DNA of 64,000 nt from Stappia stellulata DSM 5886 (GTDB taxonomy: Bacteria > Pseudomonadota > Alphaproteobacteria > Rhizobiales > Stappiaceae), in the NCBI RefSeq assembly GCF_000423705.1, contig NZ_AUIM01000004.1, positions 186,001-250,000 on the forward strand, read 5' to 3'. Position 1 is the first letter of the stretch. The number at the start of each line of letters is the position of its first letter. Shown here in pieces: positions 26,511 to 34,392 of the stretch. The notes beneath the pieces are model-generated. The model saw only the letters and a program-made list of their open reading frames with translations. It searched no databases and was not told the origin of the DNA. Made by a program: the position numbers and the translations under genes.

Positions 26511-27944
26511 TCAGTCGAACGGCGGCAGGTCGCCAGGAGCGATGATCTTGCCGGGGTTCATGATGTTGCGCGGGTCGAGCGCGCGCTTGACCGCCGCCAT
26601 CGTGCGCAGCCCTGCAATGCCGTGCTCCTCGGCCAGATAGCTGCGCTTGCCGTAGCCGATCCCGTGTTCCCCGGTTATCGTCCCGCCCAGGGCGATGGCC
26701 CGCCGCGACAGCCGCTCAAGCAGCGTTTCGACGTTTCGTGCCTCGAGATCGTTGTCGGGATCGAAAACGACGCAGAGATGAAAATTGCCGTCGCCGACAT
26801 GGCCGCAGATTGGCGCGGTAAGGCCGAGGTCCGCGCAATCGGTTCGGGCCGCCTCGACCGCTTCGGCGAGGCGCGAGACGGGGACGCAACTGTCGGTGGG
26901 GATCCCCTTCGCCCCGGGTCGCAAGGCGATGGCCGCCCACCAGGCATCATGCCGCGCCTGCCAGATCCGGTTTCGGTCCTCCAGGCTTTGGGCCGTCGTA
27001 ACGGTGCGGGGCGCAAAATCCGCGGCAAGTTCCGTGATCCACGCCATCTGCCGGGAAACGGTGTCCGGATCCCCGCTGCATTCCACGATGAGCGTGTCGC
27101 CCGCGCTCAGCCCGAGTTTCGAATAGCTCTCGACCGCGCGAATCTGGACGTCGTCGAGATATTCGATACGCGCAACCGGGAGGCCGGATCCCATGATGGC
27201 AATCGCGCAGTCGATGGCGGTCGCGGAGGACGGAAAGGCGATCAGAGCGGTCTCGACCGCTTCGGGGATCGGATGAAGGCGCAAGGTGGCCGAGACGATG
27301 ACGCCGAGGGTTCCTTCCGCGCCAATCATCAGCTGGTTCAGATTGTAGCCGGCTGCGGATTTTCGGGCGAGGCTCGCCGTCCGGACCTGCGTTCCATCGG
27401 CGAGCACCACGTCCAGCGAGACAACATGATCGGCCATCGTCCCGTAGCGCACGGCGTTGGTACCTGACGCGCGGGTCGAGATCATGCCCCCGATGGAGGC
27501 ATCCGCGCCCGGATCGACGGGAAAGAACAGACCGCTGTCGCGCAACCAGGCATTCAGCGTCTTGCGTGTGACGCCGGGACCGACCCGACAGGTCATGTCG
27601 GCGACGCTTGCCGGTTCGATGGCATTCATGCGGGACATGTCGAGGCAGATCCCGCCGTGCAGTGCGGCGACATGCCCCTCGCATGACGTGCCCGTCCCGA
27701 AGGGGATCACCGGAACACGGTGGGTATGGCAGGTCTTGAGAATGAAGACGACCTCGTCGACATCCACCGGATAGGCAACGGCATCCGGCGGCACGGCGGG
27801 AAGATAGCTTGCGTCTTGTCCGTGCTGGTCGCGCACAGGCATCGCGGTGGACAGCCGCTCGCCCAGCAGCGGCGCAAGCATGCCAAGCGCTGCGGCGAGC
27901 GCGTCCCGAGAGGCGGTTTCAAGAGCCTGGGGCCTGTCCATCAC
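26511..27944 (-). CDS. FAD-linked D-2-hydroxyacid dehydrogenase (D-lactate dehydrogenase/GlcD-like)
   Basis: A 477-residue flavoprotein with an N-terminal FAD-binding type 4 domain (PVIPFGTGTSCEGHVAALHGG; DPGADASIGGMISTRASGTNAVRYG) and a C-terminal FAD-linked oxidase domain ending in CGHVGDGNFHLCVVFDPD and GGTITGEHGIGYGKR, where histidines of the active site lie. Relatives oxidise D-lactate, glycolate or D-2-hydroxyglutarate. The start codon overlaps the end of the preceding prephenate dehydratase-like gene by 4 bp. Pairing with an L-specific FMN enzyme would let the cell use both enantiomers of one hydroxy acid. Confidence 0.92.
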   Translation of the reverse strand: MMDRPQALETASRDALAAALGMLAPLLGERLSTAMPVRDQHGQDASYLPAVPPDAVAYPVDVDEVVFILKTCHTHRVPVIPFGTGTSCEGHVAALHGGICLDMSRMNAIEPASVADMTCRVGPGVTRKTLNAWLRDSGLFFPVDPGADASIGGMISTRASGTNAVRYGTMADHVVSLDVVLADGTQVRTASLARKSAAGYNLNQLMIGAEGTLGVIVSATLRLHPIPEAVETALIAFPSSATAIDCAIAIMGSGLPVARIEYLDDVQIRAVESYSKLGLSAGDTLIVECSGDPDTVSRQMAWITELAADFAPRTVTTAQSLEDRNRIWQARHDAWWAAIALRPGAKGIPTDSCVPVSRLAEAVEAARTDCADLGLTAPICGHVGDGNFHLCVVFDPDNDLEARNVETLLERLSRRAIALGGTITGEHGIGYGKRSYLAEEHGIAGLRTMAAVKRALDPRNIMNPGKIIAPGDLPPFD

Positions 27945-29080
27945 GGACGGCCCCCGGACAGGCTATCGAGGTGCGACGACTGCCGGTTTCGGGCACGCAC
28001 GCGGGCACCGGTCGCATGCATTGGAAAAACACCCAGCACAGTCTGGCGCGTGGTCTGGCGCTCGAGCACCGCAAGCGCCCGATTCACCCGGTCGTGGTCG
28101 GGATGGCCTTCGAACTCGCAGAGGAACCGTGTGGCGACGAACTGTCCGTCCAGGAGGTAGCTTTCCAGCCTGGTGAGGTTGATGCCGTTTTCGGCAAATC
28201 CGCCGACCGCGCGAAACAGGGCCCCGGGCGCGTTTTTCACTTCGAACAACAGGCTGGTCATGATGTCGTGCCGATCCGCCGCCGGCACGACCGACCTTGC
28301 CGACAGCACATAAAACCGCGTCATGTTGAACGGCGTGTCGGCGATGTTCCGCTTGAGGATCGTCAAGCCGTGGGTTTCGGCCGCAAGGGCGGAGGCAACC
28401 GCCGCGGCTTCCCGGTCACCGCGTTGCTTGATGAGGGCGGCCGCTGTCGCGGTGTTGTTTTCCTCAACAGAGGAAAGCCCGTGGGTGGCAAGGAACCGTC
28501 GGACCTGTTTCAGGGCCACCGGATGCGAATGCACGCGGCGGATTTCGCTGGCGCGCCATCCCTGCGGCGCCACGAGATGCAACTCGATGGGCAGAAAGAT
28601 CTCCCCGACGATCGCCAGGCGCACATCCGGCAGAAGGAGATGGATGTCGGGAACACGCCCGGCGAGAATGTTTTCGCAAGGAAGAACAGCCACGTCGGCC
28701 CGGCCGTTGCGAACGGCCTCGACAACGTCGAACAGATTGTCGCAACCAATGCTGCGGGAGTTCGGAAAGGCCGACTGGCTGGCTATATGGGCGAAGGCGC
28801 CGACACTGCCATGATAAATCACGGTCGTCGGGCTGACGGCCCCGGGGATGATCGCCGGCGGCACCGTGTCCGCGTCGCCCCCACGCCCGCCATAGCGCAA
28901 CGCCACGCGTTTTCGGTCGAGACGCAGCGATTTCAATTCGACTTGATCGCCGCGCAAGGCCCTTATCCGAAGCACGGGGCGGGGCCGGTGCTGCCGCGCG
29001 GCCGGCTTTCCCGGCGCGACCTGCAGACCGGCAGCGCCTCTGGTCTTGCGGAGATGCGGCATGGAGAGGTTTCTCGCCAT
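27941..29080 (-). CDS. Prephenate dehydratase-like protein with ACT domain
   Basis: Prephenate dehydratase turns prephenate into phenylpyruvate, and its ACT domain binds phenylalanine. Residues from about 90 contain the two-lobed dehydratase (YHGSVGAFAHIASQ, NGRADVAVLPCENILAGRVPDIH), the catalytic TRF motif in NMTRFYVL, and an ACT domain (GALFRAVGGFAENGINLTRLESY) of the alphaproteobacterial kind. The first 85-90 residues up to the conserved start are low-complexity and arginine-rich, so the true start may be an internal GTG or TTG; ATG 29080, 7 bp after the methyltransferase stop, is the first option. It could be a second copy dedicated to this operon rather than the housekeeping pheA. Confidence 0.82.
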   Translation of the reverse strand: MARNLSMPHLRKTRGAAGLQVAPGKPAARQHRPRPVLRIRALRGDQVELKSLRLDRKRVALRYGGRGGDADTVPPAIIPGAVSPTTVIYHGSVGAFAHIASQSAFPNSRSIGCDNLFDVVEAVRNGRADVAVLPCENILAGRVPDIHLLLPDVRLAIVGEIFLPIELHLVAPQGWRASEIRRVHSHPVALKQVRRFLATHGLSSVEENNTATAAALIKQRGDREAAAVASALAAETHGLTILKRNIADTPFNMTRFYVLSARSVVPAADRHDIMTSLLFEVKNAPGALFRAVGGFAENGINLTRLESYLLDGQFVATRFLCEFEGHPDHDRVNRALAVLERQTTRQTVLGVFPMHATGARVRARNRQSSHLDSLSGGRP

Positions 29081-29086
29081 GGTCCG

Positions 29087-29887
29087 TCAACCATGCGCCG
29101 GACGAACGGCCGTCATCACGGTCATCGGCCACATCAGGGCCCAGCCGGACGCGGTTTCGCTCACGCTGAGATAATGGTCGGCGGCGGCAAGACAGTCTTC
29201 CGCCGTGTATTCCGGCTTGGCGGAAAACAGGAGCTGAAGGAACCGCCCGATATCCTCGCGGTTTCGAAACTCCCACGGCGTGATCACCTCGTCGAAACGC
29301 GGCGAGCCCCAGCCGGTGAGGGCGCACAGGCTGTCGGCGAACTCGCGCGACAGAAACGCCACCTCGTGTCCGGTGCTGCAACTGCGGGCGATGAAGCCAT
29401 CGAAGTAACGGGCAAGCGGGGTGCCGGCGAAGATATCCGCGATCACCAGCCGGCCGCCGGGCCGCGCCAGATCGGCAAAGCGGGCGAACGCCGATGTCTT
29501 GTCGGCAACATGATGGATCGCGCCACGGCTCCAGATCGCATCGAACCCGCTGAAGGGAATGTCGAGCACGTCGGCCGGGGCCGGCACGACCCGGATGTTT
29601 CCATGCGCGCTTTCGGCCTCCAGGCCGGCGAGCTGGTCGACGGAAGGGTCGCTTGCGACCAGAAGCCCCTCGGGACCGACGCAATCGGCAATGGCCGTGC
29701 TGAAGTACCCGTTTCCAGCTCCGACCTCGAGGATCCGTTCCCCGGGCAACGGCTTCAGACATCGTTTCATGCAGGCGATGTCGGGCAGCCAGACATTGGC
29801 GTAATGCGAGAGCGCATCGCGATAGTCGGAAGAGCGTTTTCCGACGAATTCGACGGACGTGGAGGCTGTTTTCGCATCGGCATACAT
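29087..29887 (-). CDS. Class I SAM-dependent methyltransferase
   Basis: A 266-residue methyltransferase of the UbiE/Methyltransf_11 group. Motif I is ILEVGAGNGYFSTAI, with the acidic residue ending strand 2 in LLVASDPSVDQ, then DAIWSRGAIHHV and GGRLVIADIF. The acceptor is not predictable. ATG 29887 has GAAGGA 8 bp upstream; the in-frame extension to 30112 reads arginine-rich intergenic sequence and is rejected. It is the promoter-proximal gene of the seven-gene operon that continues to 22486. Confidence 0.88.
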   Translation of the reverse strand: MYADAKTASTSVEFVGKRSSDYRDALSHYANVWLPDIACMKRCLKPLPGERILEVGAGNGYFSTAIADCVGPEGLLVASDPSVDQLAGLEAESAHGNIRVVPAPADVLDIPFSGFDAIWSRGAIHHVADKTSAFARFADLARPGGRLVIADIFAGTPLARYFDGFIARSCSTGHEVAFLSREFADSLCALTGWGSPRFDEVITPWEFRNREDIGRFLQLLFSAKPEYTAEDCLAAADHYLSVSETASGWALMWPMTVMTAVRPAHG

Positions 29888-30495
29888 CGCAAGTGTCCTT
29901 CTGAACGTCGAACGGCTGCGGCCGCTCGTCATCGGCGGTGCTGACAGATTTCCTCCGGTGTTTTTATCCGTCCGCTTCTCATCCGAGCGGTTGGCAATCC
30001 CGATCCCTGGCGCACTCCGCGAGATCCTTCGACCGGAGCTTGCCGGCACCCGGCGACGACCGCCCTCAGACGACACGGCCAGGTTCGGGCGGCAGGCTGC
30101 GTGTGGGGGCACGTTTCACGTGTCCAAAACGCCAAATTCAACCAACTTCACTCAGGATTATTAGCAGCCTACTTGCATGTCAATTGCATAATGCAATTAC
30201 TTATTGCACTGCAAAACATTTGGGCAAACGCCCGCAAATCGGTCAGGGGCCGGGACACGAGCCCGCTGCGGCCGGGTCGAGACCGGGGCGGTCCCGGTCT
30301 TCCCCGAACACCGGCGCTGGACAAACGCCCGCGAAGTACGCTCCAGCCGCCCGCAAACCACAGCTCCCATGAGCTCGCGTGGCGAACCGGCATCATTCAC
30401 GGAACAAAGCGCCGGCCCGGGGCGTTTTCTCATCGTTCGCAATAGGATCCGTGTCTGTGCCCCGGCAATGAGACAACGAGAAAAGGAGACCGTTT
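29888..30495. other. Divergent intergenic region with operator-like palindromes
   Basis: About 600 bp without a gene. It contains a TGCA-rich AT-rich core (30171-30220) with a 17-bp palindrome, and an 8-bp GC hairpin AGACCGGG/CCCGGTCT at 30280-30300 with a GCGGT loop. The core is probably the control region for the minus-strand methyltransferase operon. Confidence 0.5.
30182..30198. promoter_or_regulatory. 17-bp palindrome matching the MarR operator
   Basis: AATTGCATAATGCAATT has perfect 8-bp arms around a central base. Additional TGCA half-sites lie at 30174-30177, 30205-30208 and 30210-30213. The 13-bp core differs by one base from that overlapping the MarR start at 21918-21930. Confidence 0.6.
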
Positions 30496-30969
30496 ATGAC
30501 CGATACCGATCTCAAACAGAGTTTCTGGAACCGCCTCGACGACGTTCGCGCCGGGTTTCTGGCTGCAGAGAGCGAAAGGCCGGTGCCGATGTCGCCCATG
30601 CCCGACCAGGAGGCGAATGCGATCTGGTTCATTACCGCCGCGGGCTCGGCCGCTGACCGTGCAGCAAAATCCGGCGGAGAGGCGTCATTCTATGTGACTG
30701 ACCCCAAGGCGAATTTCTACGCCAACATCGCCGGCAAGCTCGAGGAAACCAACGACGCCGCCAAGCTCGATGAACTCTGGTCTGCCATGGCCGCCGCCTG
30801 GTTCCCCAACGGGCGCAATGACGACGCCGTGCGGCTGGTGAAATTCAGCCCCCATGAAGGTGAGATCTGGGCCACGGATGGGGGTGCCGCCTATCTCTAT
30901 GAGATCGCCAAGGCCAACATGACAGACAGCATGCCCGATGTGGGCGAACACGGGCGGGTGACTTTCTAA
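30496..30969 (+). CDS. Pyridoxamine 5'-phosphate oxidase-like (general stress protein 26) protein
   Basis: A 157-residue split-barrel flavin-binding-fold protein. The segments PMPDQEANAIWFITAAGSAAD, ASFYVTDPKANFYANIAG, WFPNGRNDDAVRLVKFSP and GEIWATDGG match the Pyrid_ox_like/general stress protein 26 family. Such proteins bind FMN or FAD in some species, with unclear physiological role. AAAAGGAGA precedes the ATG. Confidence 0.88.
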   Translation: MTDTDLKQSFWNRLDDVRAGFLAAESERPVPMSPMPDQEANAIWFITAAGSAADRAAKSGGEASFYVTDPKANFYANIAGKLEETNDAAKLDELWSAMAAAWFPNGRNDDAVRLVKFSPHEGEIWATDGGAAYLYEIAKANMTDSMPDVGEHGRVTF

Positions 30970-30974
30970 CCCTT

Positions 30975-30993
30975 GTGGCGGCGATGCCGCCAC
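30975..30993 (+). terminator. Hairpin after the PNPOx-like gene
   Basis: GTGGCGGC (30975-30982) and GCCGCCAC (30986-30993) form a perfect 8-bp stem with a GAT loop, 5 bp past the stop codon. No T tract follows. Confidence 0.5.
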
Positions 30994-31244
30994 GCCTCGG
31001 GTCCGAAGGCGCGGCGGCTCCGGGCCGCCTTGCGCTGCACTCTGTCGTGATGCGTGAGGTCGGCCGGTCCTTCGAAAACGCCATCCGCAAGGAGGAGCGG
31101 CGCAAGGATCGTTTTTCGTTGGAGACTATCGACCGGGCACCGTATGGCGCGTGACCTGAGGTCCGGTCATGGCAGCGCCTCGCCCCGGCGTGCCATGGAT
31201 CGGATATTGCCCCGCAGGGCGGGTCTCAAGCGATGCGGGAGTCC

Positions 31245-31412
31245 TGTTTCGACCGTCCTTGCATCCAGCCCGGCAAGCCGGTGCAGAACGGTTTAGCCCA
31301 GAGCTTCACCGGCTGCTTCAGGGACGAATGTCCCAACGAAACGCCGCGCTCGTCACTTGTCGAAACCTGTTCACAAATCACCGCATGGAAGGAGGACGGC
31401 AATCGCGCCGGG
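31245..31412 (+). pseudogene. IS3-family transposase remnant
   Basis: About 56 codons in one frame resemble the C-terminal part of IS3-group OrfB integrases: IQPGKPVQNG, then FRDECPNE and SSLVETCSQITAWKED, which in intact copies read like GKPxQNGFxESFNGRxRDECLNE. The catalytic glutamate position is glutamine here (LAQSFTG), and nothing of the rest of the element or its terminal repeats is visible. It is a decayed fragment in the 500-bp gap 30970-31467, which otherwise holds no gene. Confidence 0.65.
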
Positions 31413-31467
31413 TCCCCGGGGGCGCCGACAGGCGTCGGTTGTCTGGCCAGGTCGGCGGGGCCGAAAC

Positions 31468-31911
31468 TCAGGTGGGGTCGGTTTCGTCGAAGGCGTCCGA
31501 TATCGCTTCAAAGGGAAGCAAGATCGATCCATGCCGGCTTTGAAAGCTCCGGGCGGCGACGAACATCTCAAGTGCGTTCCACGGGGGAGGGAAATCAACA
31601 TCCTCGCCGGCCAGGAGGCGTCGCAACGTCTTCCCGGCGGAGAGTATCTCCTCTACAGGTTTCCCCGCACCATTGGCGACGACGACCGCCGTCGCAGCCA
31701 TTCCCAGGGTACAGGCGCGGACCCGATAGCCCAGTTCGACAAGCGTCCGGCCATCCGCCCTGACATCGAGTGTCAGGGCGCTGCCGCAAATCGGGCTGTT
31801 CTTCGTAACGGTGATCGCCGGGTGCGAAAGCCGGCGATCGTTGCGCACCCTTGCAGCCCAATGCCGCACCCGCTCCTGATAAAGAGCGGCAAGGTCCGCA
31901 TCTGCGGTCAT
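31468..31911 (-). CDS. IscU/NifU-like iron-sulfur scaffold family protein
   Basis: A 147-residue protein of the IscU-type fold, normally the scaffold on which Fe-S clusters are built. Two of the three ligand cysteines are present: C42 in SPICGSALTLDV and C67 in YRVRACTLGMAA. At the third position (usually RHxC near the C-terminus) the sequence is RHGSILLPFEA, with no cysteine. It overlaps the DUF1641 gene by 4 bp and belongs to an operon with an SQR-like flavoprotein, so a specialised sulfur-related role is more likely than general Fe-S assembly. Confidence 0.8.
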   Translation of the reverse strand: MTADADLAALYQERVRHWAARVRNDRRLSHPAITVTKNSPICGSALTLDVRADGRTLVELGYRVRACTLGMAATAVVVANGAGKPVEEILSAGKTLRRLLAGEDVDFPPPWNALEMFVAARSFQSRHGSILLPFEAISDAFDETDPT

Positions 31912-32348
31912 GCCTCGCCGTCGTCCTTCATTCGGCTGCCCAATACGGCGAGGAAGCGGATCCCGAAATGCAGACCGCGACGGACGTCCTCGTCGCCGGC
32001 AGCACGCAGCAGACCGAACAGGGTCGGCACGGGCAAGGTGGCCGCCTCGGCTTGGGCATAGCGAGCGGCATTGCTGAGCGACCAGGCCGCGCCAATACCT
32101 TCTTCATAGGCCTTCATCAGCTTCTGGATCATGGCGTCATCGGCCATGTCCACTGCGTCCGATGCCAGCGACAGGAGGTCGACGACGTTGTGAAACCGTC
32201 CAGCCTGCAGCAACGGGGCGACCTTTTCCAGAAGTTCGGCAAGGCCTTTTTCCGTTGCGTCGTCCATCTGTGCAGAACTCTGCGCGATCCGCTCCACAAG
32301 CGGCTCGGCTGCATTGGTTTCTGTCGTTTCAGTCGTGGATGTGCTCAT
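31908..32348 (-). CDS. DUF1641 protein
   Basis: A 146-residue helical protein. After a threonine-rich start it has the DUF1641 pattern LLEKVAPLLQAGRFHNVVDLLSLASDAVDMADDAMIQKL and a glycine-containing C-terminal helix (RRGLHFGIRFLAVLG). DUF1641 proteins regularly accompany SQR-like or FAD oxidoreductases in sulfur-related clusters; their biochemical role is unknown. It sits between the flavoprotein gene (39 bp upstream) and the IscU-like gene (4-bp overlap). Confidence 0.85.
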   Translation of the reverse strand: MSTSTTETTETNAAEPLVERIAQSSAQMDDATEKGLAELLEKVAPLLQAGRFHNVVDLLSLASDAVDMADDAMIQKLMKAYEEGIGAAWSLSNAARYAQAEAATLPVPTLFGLLRAAGDEDVRRGLHFGIRFLAVLGSRMKDDGEA

Positions 32349-32387
32349 TGTGTTTCCTTCCCAAAGGTTGTCGGCGATCCACCGTGA

Positions 32388-33578
32388 TCAGATGATGCCG
32401 CGGGCAACTGACCAGTAGATCCCCCTGTTGAATGCCTTGCGAAGCAATCCGCCGACCTTGGTCGGCGGGGTCGGATGCACATCCTCGTCGTAGTCGTACC
32501 AAAGCGGCATTCCCAACTCGAGACCCATCTGGGCGACGGCCTGGACGCGGCCGTCATAGGCATCGACCGGACGGCCGAGCCGCAGATCGCCGGCAATGTT
32601 GTTGGCGATCACGGGGCACTGGTTGTGGCAGGAGCCTCCGGCCTTGCTGATCGGCAGGTCGACCGTGTCGCCCATGATGTAGGCGTTGGGGTGGCCTTCC
32701 AGCTGCAGCGTCTGACGGTCGGTGGGGAGCCAGCCTTCGTTGTTCGGCGCCTTGGATATGCCGCTCTCGAGGACCGCATCGACGGCGCGGATCGGCGGCG
32801 TGCACATGAGGATGTCGAATTCCTCTTCCTTGCCCTCTTCCGAAACGGCAATTTTCTTGCCCGGATCAACGGAGGCAAGGGTGAAGCCGCGCTGATACTT
32901 GATGCCCTTGCTCTCGAAGACCGGCGGCAGGACCTCGCAGACTTCCTCTTGAAGGAACAAACAGTTGCGCAGAAGCTGCGAGACCGTCGGATAGGTGTAG
33001 ACGATCTCGACCTGATCGCGCACGCCCTTGCGCCGCAGGTACTCGTCGACCATCAGCGTGGTTTCCATCGGCGCGATGCCGCACTGATGCGGGACATTCG
33101 GCGTCTTCGGGAAGTTCACGGTGATGAAGATACGGCCCTTCTCGAAATTCCGCAGCTTTTCGGCAAGCTGGCGCGCCGGGTCGTACTGGTAGAAATAATC
33201 GCCGCCTTCCTTGAGGCCGGGAATGCGCTCGGGGGCCGGGAGGCAGCCGGTCGACACGACGATGTAATCGTAGCCGACGGTCTTGCCGCTGGCGGTTTTC
33301 ACACGGGATCCGGCGAAGTCGAATTCGGTCACCCTGTCGACATTGAAATCGATCTCGGGACGCAAGAGCGACCGTTGCTTGCGGCGCAGCTCGCCCTCGA
33401 AAAACATGTCGAACGCCACGTACATGAACGCCGGTTTGTAGTAATGCCAAGGGGAGTCGGACAACATGCTGACCTTGACTTCACCCCGCGAAATTTCCGG
33501 ATAGAGCTTGGCGACGATACTGTTCGCGGTCATCGTCCCCCCGATGCCGCCTCCGACTACAAGAATATGTTTCGTCAT
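32388..33578 (-). CDS. SQR-like NAD(P)/FAD-dependent oxidoreductase
   Basis: A 396-residue flavoprotein of the sulfide:quinone oxidoreductase/flavocytochrome c superfamily. The FAD-binding GGGIGG lies at residues 8-13, YIVVSTGCLPAPE provides a cysteine near the flavin, and GDTVDLPISKAGGSCHNQCPVIANNI near the C-terminus gives two more. A hydrophobic/amphipathic tail suggests membrane association. ATG 33578 has GAGGAGA upstream; the longer in-frame start at 33806 is rejected. First gene of a three-gene operon with DUF1641 and an IscU-like protein. Sulfide, polysulfide or another sulfur donor is a plausible substrate, not proven. Confidence 0.85.
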   Translation of the reverse strand: MTKHILVVGGGIGGTMTANSIVAKLYPEISRGEVKVSMLSDSPWHYYKPAFMYVAFDMFFEGELRRKQRSLLRPEIDFNVDRVTEFDFAGSRVKTASGKTVGYDYIVVSTGCLPAPERIPGLKEGGDYFYQYDPARQLAEKLRNFEKGRIFITVNFPKTPNVPHQCGIAPMETTLMVDEYLRRKGVRDQVEIVYTYPTVSQLLRNCLFLQEEVCEVLPPVFESKGIKYQRGFTLASVDPGKKIAVSEEGKEEEFDILMCTPPIRAVDAVLESGISKAPNNEGWLPTDRQTLQLEGHPNAYIMGDTVDLPISKAGGSCHNQCPVIANNIAGDLRLGRPVDAYDGRVQAVAQMGLELGMPLWYDYDEDVHPTPPTKVGGLLRKAFNRGIYWSVARGII

Positions 33579-33766
33579 GCTTTTCTCCTCCGCCTTGCGC
33601 AGTTTCCGGCGCCTTTGGCGAGTCTTCGTCATTGGCCCTGGGGCAGTGAAGTCATTCGCCTCGGCGCATTTCGCCCTGTATTTCCAATAGCATGCGACGT
33701 CGCTCCCCGGGCTTTGGATGTTTCCATTCTGGAAAGGAGCTGTTAGCCTTCCGCAGAAATGCCGAT

Positions 33767-34249
33767 ATGCAGGAAAAGCGGCGGGGGACAAGACATGCGG
33801 AAGCAACGCGAATGAACATCCGGCAGGATTTCCCGCCAGAGACAGCGGAAGAACTACGCCGTATCGTGCAGACGCAGATTATCGAATGCCTGAACCGGTT
33901 TTATGCAATCGAAACCGGGTTGTGGGGTGGGCCGCTCGATGCCCTGATCATTCGAACCGTGATCGTCGGGGAGAACCAGGAGCGGCTCTATGACCTGTCG
34001 TCGCTGGCCGGGGTTCTTGATCTGCCGCTCTCCACCGTCCACCGCAAGATACGCGAACTGGAAAAGGCAGGGTTCCTGACAAGCGAGCGAAAGGGCCGTT
34101 CGACCTACCTCCGACCGACGGACAAGACCTGCGTCGAGTTCGACAAGACGTTCGAGGACATGATCGGCACCTTGCAACGGCTCTACCGGCCGAAGTCGGC
34201 GCCATCGGCAGGGGCGGGATCGATGCCGCTCTGGGGGCCAAGGGACTGA
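33767..34249 (+). CDS. Winged-helix transcriptional regulator (MarR-like)
   Basis: About 160 residues with a winged helix-turn-helix: ALIIRTVIVGENQERLYDLSSLAGVLDLPLSTVHRKIRELEKAGFLTSERKGRSTYL, ending in the wing. It is divergent from the SQR-like operon and is the likely regulator of it. Start uncertain: ATG 33767 and ATG 33812 are both possible, neither with a strong ribosome site. The protein ends just before a strong terminator. Confidence 0.78.
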   Translation: MQEKRRGTRHAEATRMNIRQDFPPETAEELRRIVQTQIIECLNRFYAIETGLWGGPLDALIIRTVIVGENQERLYDLSSLAGVLDLPLSTVHRKIRELEKAGFLTSERKGRSTYLRPTDKTCVEFDKTFEDMIGTLQRLYRPKSAPSAGAGSMPLWGPRD

Positions 34250-34320
34250 CACCTGTCGGCGGTCGAAACGTCGCGACCGCCTGCGGGACACCATCCAGCC
34301 TGTTGATATCGCCATAGCAA

Positions 34321-34361
34321 ACAGCGCCCGAACGACATTCGACCGGTCGTTCGGGCGCTGT
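34321..34361. terminator. Strong bidirectional terminator
   Basis: ACAGCGCCCGAACGAC (34321-34336) pairs perfectly over 16 bp with 34346-34361 around a 9-nt loop. It separates the convergent regulator gene (ends 34249) and beta-lactamase gene (ends 34393). Confidence 0.85.
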
Positions 34362-34392
34362 CGGCATCTTCCAAAACGCTTTTCGTTATGCG

